NCBI RefSeq assembly: GCF_000379185.1
Contig: NZ_KB900708.1
Coordinates: 1-61,373 of the forward strand
Length of the DNA: 61,373 nt
Origin: Capnocytophaga cynodegmi DSM 19736
GTDB taxonomy: Bacteria; Bacteroidota; Bacteroidia; Flavobacteriales; Flavobacteriaceae
Reading direction: 5' to 3'
Positions within the stretch are counted from its first letter, which is position 1. Every line of letters starts with the position of its first letter. Under the pieces are notes generated by a model that saw only the letters and a program-made list of their open reading frames with translations, did not search any database and was not told the origin of the DNA. Below, piece after piece: positions 54,911 through 61,373 of the stretch. A program made the position numbers and the translations under genes.

Positions 54911-54937
54911 ACTAAATAAAAATTAAAATTTCAAAGG

Positions 54938-54969
54938 CAAAGATATTATTTTTATTTAGAACAAACAAA
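54938..54969 (-). promoter_or_regulatory. promoter of the hmu operon
   Basis: On the minus strand TATCTTTG is preceded by two candidate TTTG elements, at spacings of 16 and 20 nt. Transcription should start near 54931, about 20 nt before the first hmuY gene. Control by iron is likely from the function, but I could not identify a Fur box with confidence. Confidence 0.55.
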
Positions 54970-55081
54970 AATAATGATGTTTTTTACACTTAATGAATGT
55001 AATATATTACAAAAACCCTTTACGAATCTACCTTTTTTATAGATTTCACAGATGAATTTTCGTTTTTAAAATAATATTTTA

Positions 55082-55089
55082 TACCTTTG
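55082..55089 (+). promoter_or_regulatory. -7 element of the hypothetical gene-rsmI operon
   Basis: TACCTTTG matches TAnnTTTG and predicts a start near 55096. That leaves only about 10 nt before the ATG at 55106 and 22 nt before the ATG at 55118, which favours the second. Confidence 0.5.
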
Positions 55090-55117
55090 GAGCCTATTTA
55101 CTATTATGTTTGAGATT

Positions 55118-55957
55118 ATGAAAAAGCAACTAGAAAAAGAATTACAGGAATTAGCACAAAATATTATCTCAACAAAAGATAATTTGGATCTGCCTGACTT
55201 AAAAAAAGAATTGGAAAAACTATTGGAAAAGGTTTCAATTTTAAATTTTGTAGAGAAATATTACAACTCTGTTGGCTCCTCGGAAGACCGTTTACAATAC
55301 ACAATGAAGAAAGTTGCAGATTTCATAGAAGAGGAACAAGATGAAAACGACATCTTCAACCTCCCTGTTGAAACAACTAAAGTGCAGAAAATCGTTCTGT
55401 CTCAAACAGAAAAAACACCTACTGATACAGAAAAAAAAGAAGAAAGCCACGCAGTAAAAACAAGTTATACTTCTACTGAGTCACATAAAACATCTGCTTA
55501 CAAGGCTTATCAGGATATCGTTCAAAAGGCACACGCTAACCAAGAAGCAGAAAATCAACACACTCATAATGAGCCTGTTGCTGAAGCATATAAAGAATCA
55601 GAGGCAAAACAAGGAAACAAAGGTCAGTCTCTAGAGGATTTCATCTCTCAAACACAACATCCTGTATTTGAGAAAAAAGAGGAAGCAGAGACCACAAAAA
55701 CTTCTTCATTAAATGACCATCTCGGAAAAACTGCTCAAATTGGGTTGAATGACAGACTTGCGTTTATTCGTCAATTATTTTTCGGAAGTGAAAGTGAATA
55801 CAACGCTGTAGTTCAACACATTAATGACTTACAAAGCGTAGAGGAAATTGCACTTTACATAGAGCAAGAAATAAAGCCTATCTATAATCACTGGAGAGGA
55901 AAAGAAGATTACGAGGAGCGATTTTTAGGTTTAATGCTTAAACGGTTTGAAGTTTAA
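55118..55957 (+). CDS. hypothetical protein with disordered centre and conserved C-terminal domain
   Basis: This 279-residue cytoplasmic protein has no signal peptide. Its N-terminal 85 residues are helical and charged (KELQELAQNIISTKDNLDLP). The central region, about residues 95-205, is rich in Glu, Lys, Gln, His and Thr and probably disordered. The C-terminal 70 residues form a compact segment with GLNDRLAFIRQLFFGSESEY and HWRGKEDYEERFLGLMLKRF, which I recognise only as a flavobacterial conserved region. Function is unknown. It overlaps rsmI by one base (TAATG), so the two are translated together. The ATG at 55106 is an alternative start. Confidence 0.75.
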   Translation: MKKQLEKELQELAQNIISTKDNLDLPDLKKELEKLLEKVSILNFVEKYYNSVGSSEDRLQYTMKKVADFIEEEQDENDIFNLPVETTKVQKIVLSQTEKTPTDTEKKEESHAVKTSYTSTESHKTSAYKAYQDIVQKAHANQEAENQHTHNEPVAEAYKESEAKQGNKGQSLEDFISQTQHPVFEKKEEAETTKTSSLNDHLGKTAQIGLNDRLAFIRQLFFGSESEYNAVVQHINDLQSVEEIALYIEQEIKPIYNHWRGKEDYEERFLGLMLKRFEV

Positions 55958-56634
55958 TGGGTAAAATCTACCTCATCCCTACTCCTATTGGAAATCTGGA
56001 AGACATCACTATCAGAGCTTTACGTATTTTAAAGGAAGTTGATTTTATACTTGCAGAAGACACTCGAACAAGTGCTAAACTCCTAAAACACTACGAGATT
56101 TCCACACCAATGCAAAGTTATCATATGCACAATGAGCATCAAGTGGTTGGGCATTGGGTGCAACGAATTATAAGTGGAGAAAACATCGGTTTAATCACAG
56201 ATGCTGGAACACCAGCTATTTCCGACCCTGGCTTTCTGCTTGTTAGAGAGTGTGTTGAAAAAGGTGTTGATATAGAATGCCTTCCTGGAGCTACAGCTTT
56301 TGTCCCCGCGTTGGTGAATAGTGCTTTGCCGAATGACCGCTTTGTTTTTGAAGGCTTTCTGCCAGACAAAAAAGGGAGACAAACCCGCTTATCCTCTCTT
56401 GCTGATGAGAAGAAAACAATGATTTTTTATGTTTCTCCTCATAAATTGCTCAAAACTATTTCCGACTTTATTTCCGTTTTTGGAAAAGAAAGAAGAGCTT
56501 CTATCTCTCGGGAAATCACAAAAATACACGAAGAAACGCAGCGAGGAACTCTTGAAGAATTATCACAATATTACGAAAAAAAAACACCCAAAGGCGAAAT
56601 TGTAATGGTTATTGAAGGAAAAACAAAAAAATAA
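55957..56634 (+). CDS. rsmI: 16S rRNA (cytidine(1402)-2'-O)-methyltransferase RsmI
   Basis: RsmI methylates the 2'-OH of C1402 in the 16S rRNA decoding centre. The 225-residue protein has the tetrapyrrole-methylase fold, with IYLIPTPIGNLEDITIRALR at the N-terminus, AEDTRTSAKLLKHY near residue 35 and LITDAGTPAISDPGFLLV near 77. GEIVMVIEGK lies at the C-terminus. It is shorter than the E. coli enzyme because the C-terminal extension is missing, as usual in Bacteroidota. It overlaps the preceding gene by one base. Confidence 0.95.
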   Translation: MGKIYLIPTPIGNLEDITIRALRILKEVDFILAEDTRTSAKLLKHYEISTPMQSYHMHNEHQVVGHWVQRIISGENIGLITDAGTPAISDPGFLLVRECVEKGVDIECLPGATAFVPALVNSALPNDRFVFEGFLPDKKGRQTRLSSLADEKKTMIFYVSPHKLLKTISDFISVFGKERRASISREITKIHEETQRGTLEELSQYYEKKTPKGEIVMVIEGKTKK

Positions 56635-56664
56635 TTCTTCCGAAACATTTTCAAAATTGACTTT

Positions 56665-57306
56665 ATGACGAAAATTCTTTGTATAGAAACCTCTGGCTTA
56701 AATTGTTCCGTAGCAATTTCAAAAGATAGCACTCTTCTGGCTGAAAGAACCGAAAACAAAGGGAAATTCACACACGCTGAAAGTTTGCACGTTTTCATAA
56801 ATGAAGTAGTCGGTTTAGCGGGGATTTCTCTCAGTGAAATTGATGCTATCGCTGTAAGCGGAGGACCTGGCTCCTACACAGGCTTACGAATTGGTATTTC
56901 GACAGCTAAAGGATTATGTTTCGCCTTAAATAAACCATTAATTGCCATCTCAACACTTCAAATTTTAGCTTCACAAGTAACAGATAATGAAATCATTATC
57001 CCTATGATAGATGCTCGACGTATGGAAGTGTATAGTGCTGTTTTTGACAGAAATTTCAATGAAATTGAAAAAACTGAAGCCAAAATTCTGGATAAGAATA
57101 GCTACGCAGAGTGGCTCTCAAAAGGAAAAGTAATTTTTTTAGGTGATGGTGTAGATAAATTTTCGGAAATCTGTGACAATCCAAACGCAGTTTTTGTAAA
57201 AAACGCCTACCCTCAAGCAAGAGATATGATTATACACGCTCTTGAAAAATTTAAAAACAAAACTTTTGAAGATATTGCTTACTTTGAGCCAAACTATCTG
57301 AAATAA
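56665..57306 (+). CDS. tsaB: tRNA threonylcarbamoyladenosine biosynthesis protein TsaB
   Basis: TsaB is the inactive Kae1-like partner of TsaD in making t6A37 on tRNAs that read ANN codons. The 213-residue protein has CIETSGLNCSVAISKDS at the N-terminus and the ASKHA motif AVSGGPGSYTGLRIGISTAK near residue 67. Length and pattern are standard. It lies 30 bp after rsmI and converges with rlmN, whose stop is only 14 bp away. No separate terminator is visible between them. Confidence 0.94.
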   Translation: MTKILCIETSGLNCSVAISKDSTLLAERTENKGKFTHAESLHVFINEVVGLAGISLSEIDAIAVSGGPGSYTGLRIGISTAKGLCFALNKPLIAISTLQILASQVTDNEIIIPMIDARRMEVYSAVFDRNFNEIEKTEAKILDKNSYAEWLSKGKVIFLGDGVDKFSEICDNPNAVFVKNAYPQARDMIIHALEKFKNKTFEDIAYFEPNYLK

Positions 57307-57320
57307 TTGATTACTATCTT

Positions 57321-58367
57321 TTAGTTCTTGACTTTTTTGTTTGCCAGTTGCCCACACGCAGCGTCAATATCTTTTCCTCTTGATTTTCTAACTGTTACAG
57401 TAATCCCTGCTTCTTCCAGCATATTTTGATACATTTCAATAGCTGCACTATCCGCTTGAGCAAAACCATCTTCCCCAATTGGGTTGTATTCTATAAGATT
57501 TACTTTTGAAGGAGCAAAACGACAGAATTTTATCAACGCTTCTACATCTTTCTTCTTATCATTGATATCTTTCCAAACCACATATTCATAAGTGATTCTG
57601 TTCTTTGTCTTTTTGTACCAGTATTCCAAAGCTTCACGAAGTTCGGTTAACGGAAATTTTTCATTAAAGGGCATAATAGATGTTCGCACTTGGTCTATAG
57701 CAGAATGCAATGACACAGCAAGTTTAAACTTAACATCATCATCAGCCATTTTTTTTATTAATTTCGGAATTCCTGAAGTTGAGACTGTTATACGTTTAGG
57801 AGACATTCCTAACCCCTCTTCTGAAGTAATTTTCTCAATAGCAGCCAGTACGTTGTTGTAATTCATTAAAGGCTCTCCCATACCCATAAAAACAATGTTG
57901 GAAAGCGGTCTGTTAAAGAACATACGACTTTGACTATCAATCACTTTTACTTGGTCAAAAATTTCATCAGGAAGCAGATTTCGCATACGTTTCAAACGAG
58001 CTGTAGCACAGAAAGTACAATTCAAACTACACCCAACTTGACTTGATACACAAGCAGTTGTTCGTGTTTCAGTAGGGATTAAAACAGATTCAACTAATAA
58101 TCCATCGTGCAGTCGAACCGCATTTTTGATTGTTCCATCAGAGCTGCGTTGCATCATATCAACCTCAATATGTTTGATAACAAAATTATTATCAAGCATC
58201 TCTCTAGTTTTTTTTGGTAAATTGGTCATTTCATCAAAGGAGTGCAACCCTTTGCTCCAAAGCCAATCATATACCTGATCTCCACGGAAAGCTTTGTCTC
58301 CGTTCGTTTCAAAAAACTCACGCAACTCACTTTTACTTAATGCTCGTATGTCCTTCTTTTCCTGCAT
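57321..58367 (-). CDS. rlmN: 23S rRNA/tRNA adenine C2-methyltransferase RlmN
   Basis: RlmN is a radical SAM enzyme that methylates C2 of A2503 in 23S rRNA and of A37 in some tRNAs. The 348-residue protein has the radical SAM cysteines in GCSLNCTFCATARLKRMR near residue 107, FMGMGEPLMNYNNVLAAI near 160, and the catalytic C-terminal cysteine in DAACGQLA near 339. I chose the ATG at 58367 (MQEKKDIRALS), which matches the start of the family. The longer reading frame runs through the promoter. The predicted transcript start is at or next to this ATG, so the mRNA may be leaderless. Confidence 0.93.
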   Translation of the reverse strand: MQEKKDIRALSKSELREFFETNGDKAFRGDQVYDWLWSKGLHSFDEMTNLPKKTREMLDNNFVIKHIEVDMMQRSSDGTIKNAVRLHDGLLVESVLIPTETRTTACVSSQVGCSLNCTFCATARLKRMRNLLPDEIFDQVKVIDSQSRMFFNRPLSNIVFMGMGEPLMNYNNVLAAIEKITSEEGLGMSPKRITVSTSGIPKLIKKMADDDVKFKLAVSLHSAIDQVRTSIMPFNEKFPLTELREALEYWYKKTKNRITYEYVVWKDINDKKKDVEALIKFCRFAPSKVNLIEYNPIGEDGFAQADSAAIEMYQNMLEEAGITVTVRKSRGKDIDAACGQLANKKVKN

Positions 58368-58372
58368 AGGTG

Positions 58373-58403
58373 CAAAGGTAGTAAATAATTGATAAGCAGC
58401 AAA
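58373..58403 (-). promoter_or_regulatory. promoter of rlmN, very close to the start codon
   Basis: On the minus strand TTTG is followed after 19 nt by TACCTTTG. The ATG of rlmN begins only 5 nt after the end of this element, where transcription should start. Confidence 0.65.
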
Positions 58404-58544
58404 CATATCTTTTTTCTTTGCAAAAACACAATTCAACTCATCTTCGAATTTTCTTTTACAAACAAATTCTTAACATAATTCCTCTCAACATATATAAAAA
58501 AAGCCAAAGTATTGTTAATTTTTTTTAGATGTGATATTAATTTG

Positions 58545-58552
58545 TATTTTTG
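58545..58552 (+). promoter_or_regulatory. -7 element of the OmpA-family gene
   Basis: TATTTTTG matches TAnnTTTG and lies 33 nt before the ATG. A TTG at the preferred distance was not found. Confidence 0.45.
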
Positions 58553-58585
58553 CTAATGTTTTAAACCAATAATTATTTTTTTCAT

Positions 58586-59686
58586 ATGAAAAAGACAACC
58601 CTGAGCTTAATTGCTATTTTATCGGTTGGTGGGTATGTGTGTGCCCAAGATTTACCAGCAAACCCTGCCCCAGGAAAGTGCTACGTTAAATGTATCACAA
58701 AGGATGAATTCCGCGAAGAAACAGAAACTATCGAAATTTCTCCTGCGTACAGCAAATTAGAGGTAGTTCCTGCTAAGTACAAAACCATTGAAGAACGTGT
58801 TCTTGTAAAAGAAGCAAGCAAAAAGTTGGTTTACGTACCTGCTGTTTATGAAACAGTCGATGTCCCTTACGAGAAAAAAGAACAAGGAAGTATTTTGAAA
58901 GTTGTTCCTGCTGCTTTTGGAAATGATGTAAAAACTATTGAAGTATTCCCTAAAACTTCAGGGTGGGAATACAAACATCTTGACAATTGTCCTTCAATTA
59001 ATAAAGACGCTTGTGTTACTGCGTGTTTTGTTGAAAGACCAGCTCGTTTTGAAAGTGTTAACATCGTTACATTAACAAAAGATGCTCACACAACTGAGAG
59101 TGAAATCCCTGCTGTATCAGCAAACTTCAAACGTCAGGTAATCAAAACTCCTGCTCGTGTTGAAGAAATTGAAATTCCTGCTGAATACGCCACTATCAAA
59201 CGTGAAGTAATTGATTCACCAGCAACAACTCGCAAAGTAGAAGTTCCTGCTGAACACAAAACCATAACTAAACAAGTTTTAGTTAAACAAGGAGGTGTTA
59301 CTGTTTGGGAAGAGGTTGATTGTAAGTTATTAGAACCTACTTTGTTGCCTATTCTTTATGAGTACAATAGTGCTAAGTTAACAAAAGCTTCTGAAAAAGT
59401 TATTGATGATATGTTATTACCTTTGTTAAGAGGAAAAAACACAAGTGTAGAGATTATGTCACACACAGACTCAAGAGGAAACGACCAATACAATATGTCT
59501 CTTTCTCAACAGAGAGCAAATGCTGTTGTTAACTACTTAGCTAACAAAGGTATTCAACGTTCAAGAATGATCGCAAAAGGATACGGAGAATCTCGTTTGA
59601 TTAACAGATGTGCTAACGGAGTTCAATGTTCAGAAGAAGAGCATCACAAAAACCGAAGAACAGAGTTTAGAATTCTTGGAGAATAG
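58586..59686 (+). CDS. OmpA-family protein with repeated Pro-Ala beta motifs
   Basis: The 366-residue protein has a signal peptide (cleavage near VCAQ). A repeat region spans about residues 40-240, and a C-terminal OmpA/MotB peptidoglycan-binding domain follows with EIMSHTDSRGNDQYNMSLSQ near 291. The repeats follow the form P-A-x-Y/F-x-T-I/V with a period of about 22, for example TPARVEEIEIPAEYATIKRE and SPATTRKVEVPAEHKTITKQ. There is no 8-strand barrel as in classical OmpA. It should tie the outer membrane or an envelope structure to peptidoglycan. It stands alone between its own promoter element and a terminator. Confidence 0.85.
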   Translation: MKKTTLSLIAILSVGGYVCAQDLPANPAPGKCYVKCITKDEFREETETIEISPAYSKLEVVPAKYKTIEERVLVKEASKKLVYVPAVYETVDVPYEKKEQGSILKVVPAAFGNDVKTIEVFPKTSGWEYKHLDNCPSINKDACVTACFVERPARFESVNIVTLTKDAHTTESEIPAVSANFKRQVIKTPARVEEIEIPAEYATIKREVIDSPATTRKVEVPAEHKTITKQVLVKQGGVTVWEEVDCKLLEPTLLPILYEYNSAKLTKASEKVIDDMLLPLLRGKNTSVEIMSHTDSRGNDQYNMSLSQQRANAVVNYLANKGIQRSRMIAKGYGESRLINRCANGVQCSEEEHHKNRRTEFRILGE

Positions 59687-59706
59687 TTAAAATTGAATTC
59701 AAAAAT

Positions 59707-59735
59707 AAAAAGAGCCTGAATTTTAGGCTCTTTTT
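59707..59735. terminator. bidirectional terminator after the OmpA-family gene
   Basis: A perfect 11-bp stem (AAAAAGAGCCT / AGGCTCTTTTT) has a 7-nt loop and T tracts in both directions. It separates the OmpA-family gene from the convergent polyprenyl synthase gene. Confidence 0.9.
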
Positions 59736-59745
59736 ATTTGTATAA

Positions 59746-60726
59746 TTATATCTTTCGGTCAATAACATAATTCACCATCAGTATTAGTGCGTTCTTATAC
59801 TCCGAATCAGGAAATTCAGCAAGAATTTTCAAAGCTTTTTGTTGAAATTCACGCATTTTTCCCTGAGCGTAAGCAAGTCCATTCTTTTCTTTCACCAAAT
59901 TGATAACTTCCCGAACGCGTTTTTTGTCTTTATTATGATTTTTAATAGAATTTATTATCCATTTTCTCTCTTTTTCCGTACAAGTATTCAATGTGTAGAT
60001 AAGAGGAAGCGTCATTTTTTGTTCTTTAATATCAATTCCTGTTGGTTTACCGATACTTTCTTCTGTGTAATCAAACAAATCGTCCTTGATTTGGAAAGCC
60101 ATTCCGATATATTCTCCAAAAAGACGCATTTTTTCGATAGTCTCCTCATCATCTGGAATTACAGAACACGCACCCATAGCACAACAGGCAGCAATCAATG
60201 TAGCTGTTTTCTGACGAATAATTTCATAATAAACGGACTCAACAATATCCAACCTACGAGCTTTTTCTATTTGCAAAAGCTCTCCTTCACTCATTTCACG
60301 AACCGCAACCGAAATTATTCTAAGCAAATCAAAATCAGAGTTATCAATTGAAAGCAACAATCCTTTGGAAAGCAGATAATCACCAACCAAAACGGCTATT
60401 TTGTTTTTCCACAAAGCATTTATCGAAAAAAATCCACGACGTTTATTACTATCATCAACCACATCATCGTGAACCAAAGTTGCCGTATGAATAAGCTCAA
60501 TTACAGAGGCTCCACGATATGTACGTTCTTCCACATTACCACCAGAAACCATTTTCGCCACCAAAAACACAAACATCGGACGCATTTGTTTGCCTTTTCT
60601 ATTAACAATGTAATACGTAATCCGATTAAGTAATGCCACTCGAGAGGACATTGAATCGCGGAATTTCTGCTCAAAAAGCTCCATCTCTTGGCGGATAGGT
60701 TCCTTTATTTGTGAAATAACTTTCAT
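59746..60726 (-). CDS. long-chain polyprenyl diphosphate synthase (IspB-like)
   Basis: The 326-residue trans-prenyltransferase extends farnesyl diphosphate with isopentenyl diphosphate, most likely to make the menaquinone side chain. The first aspartate-rich motif is LVHDDVVDDSNKRRG near residue 89, and the second is FQIKDDLFDYTEES near 212. GKQMRPMFVFLVAKM near 45 and the lysine-threonine pair in RQKTATLIAACC near 170 are also conserved. Small residues before the first motif fit a long-chain product, but the length cannot be fixed. It follows the YhcH-family gene by 20 bp. Confidence 0.92.
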   Translation of the reverse strand: MKVISQIKEPIRQEMELFEQKFRDSMSSRVALLNRITYYIVNRKGKQMRPMFVFLVAKMVSGGNVEERTYRGASVIELIHTATLVHDDVVDDSNKRRGFFSINALWKNKIAVLVGDYLLSKGLLLSIDNSDFDLLRIISVAVREMSEGELLQIEKARRLDIVESVYYEIIRQKTATLIAACCAMGACSVIPDDEETIEKMRLFGEYIGMAFQIKDDLFDYTEESIGKPTGIDIKEQKMTLPLIYTLNTCTEKERKWIINSIKNHNKDKKRVREVINLVKEKNGLAYAQGKMREFQQKALKILAEFPDSEYKNALILMVNYVIDRKI

Positions 60727-60746
60727 ATCCTTATGCTTAAAGCCTT

Positions 60747-61196
60747 TTATTCCACACTGATTTTCACTACCATTTTCCGAATTTTACCTTCGCCAATAAT
60801 CGGGGCGTGAGCATCTTCAGGATATACAATCGCAAATTGATTGGGTTTTAGCGTAATGTAAGTTGTTGGTTTATCTTCGTAAAGTCCATAATCATTTTCC
60901 TCATCAAAAGCTTTTTTTTCCTGTTTGCAATCAGCCAAATTCTTCCAGCCGATAGTTTCTTCACCAGAAAGAAGAATATGAATATCCAAATACTTCCTAT
61001 GATACTCAAGTACTTGATTTTCTTTAGAAAGGCATTCAGGTTCTGAATTAATTATAAAAACTTTATCGCCATCTATTTCTATTTTCCCCAGTTCTGCGTT
61101 TAACAAATCATGACTTTTCACATACTGAAAAACCTTCGGAAAAGCAGAGTGCAAACCCTCATAACGGCTACTTTGGCTTAAATCGGACAGAATCAT
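60747..61196 (-). CDS. YhcH/YjgK/YiaL family protein (DUF386)
   Basis: This 149-residue cupin-like protein of the YhcH/YiaL family has GKIEIDGDKVFIINSEPECL near residue 36 and LEYHRKYLDIHILLSGEETI near 63. The C-terminal metal-site region is FAIVYPEDAHAPIIGEGKIR near 117, with conserved His and Glu residues. Members sit in sialic acid or sugar-acid catabolic operons and are thought to act as sugar anomerases or isomerases. No such catabolic genes are nearby here. It has its own promoter and is followed 20 bp later by the polyprenyl synthase gene. Confidence 0.87.
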   Translation of the reverse strand: MILSDLSQSSRYEGLHSAFPKVFQYVKSHDLLNAELGKIEIDGDKVFIINSEPECLSKENQVLEYHRKYLDIHILLSGEETIGWKNLADCKQEKKAFDEENDYGLYEDKPTTYITLKPNQFAIVYPEDAHAPIIGEGKIRKMVVKISVE

Positions 61197-61221
61197 TATT
61201 TTCTTTATTTTTAGTGCTTTG

Positions 61222-61252
61222 CAAATGTATTGAAAAAATCAGCGAAAACAAA
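61222..61252 (-). promoter_or_regulatory. promoter of the YhcH-family gene
   Basis: On the minus strand TTTG is followed after 19 nt by TACATTTG, predicting a start near 61216 and a leader of about 20 nt. Confidence 0.65.
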
Positions 61253-61373
61253 AATAATATCCAAATTTGTTGATTCTAAATTTATTATAATCTTTGGAAA
61301 AGATTCCATTTCACTACTTGCAAAAACAACAATCAATTCATATTCATTCTAAATTTATATTTAAAAATAAAAT

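Overview
The window is a low-GC chromosomal segment from a member of the Bacteroidota, most likely family Flavobacteriaceae. The evidence is the promoter form TAnnTTTG with an upstream TTG about 19 nt away (seen before many genes), an ActABCDEF alternative complex III, an LptE-TPR-SecG block, ribosomal protein L21 with a helix-hairpin-helix tail, and a complete hmu-type haem locus. The haem locus and the whole gene set fit Capnocytophaga best, but the genus is an inference. No tRNA, rRNA, CRISPR array or intact insertion sequence was seen.

Layout. 1-4.0 kb (minus): aspartate kinase, tilS and a BioF-type PLP enzyme, probably one operon with a long leader. 4.3 kb (plus): a DUF423 membrane protein. 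4.8-13.5 kb (minus): the alternative complex III operon actA-actB-lipoprotein-actC-actD-actE-actF, which passes electrons from quinol to cytochrome c. 13.7-16.0 kb (minus): an exported peroxiredoxin-like protein and an acyl-CoA carboxylase carboxyltransferase.

16.2-37.9 kb (plus) is a surface-polysaccharide locus. It starts with a beta-helix lipoprotein, then a UDP-HexNAc 4-epimerase and 6-dehydrogenase (UDP-HexNAcA supply), a Wzx flippase, glycosyltransferases and a probable Wzy. The distal half resembles the bacillosamine pathway: PglC-like phosphoglycosyl transferase, GNAT, DegT aminotransferase and PglF/CapD-like 4,6-dehydratase. Set into it are two CapK-like adenylating enzymes, a D-cysteine desulfhydrase/ACC-deaminase-like PLP enzyme and two ATP-grasp ligases. 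I read this as a candidate pathway that makes and attaches an unusual acyl or amino-acid substituent to a sugar. A HAD hydrolase gene after the first ATP-grasp is a clear multi-lesion pseudogene, and about 0.5 kb of unassigned sequence follows it.

38-45.4 kb: a PolB-type 3'-5' exonuclease and a membrane-anchored serine hydrolase; then groES and groEL separated by a four-helix-bundle (23S-IVS type) gene flanked by heptamer repeats and a hairpin, behind a sigma-54-like promoter; then secG, a TPR protein and lptE (minus), and rplU-rpmA (plus).

45.4-54.9 kb (minus) is the haem locus: two tandem HmuY-type lipoproteins, the TonB-dependent receptor HmuR, the CobN-like HmuS and the membrane proteins HmuT, HmuU and HmuV. 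55-61.3 kb holds housekeeping genes: a hypothetical protein, rsmI and tsaB (plus), rlmN (minus, apparently leaderless), an OmpA-family protein (plus), a polyprenyl diphosphate synthase and a YhcH/YiaL-family protein (minus).
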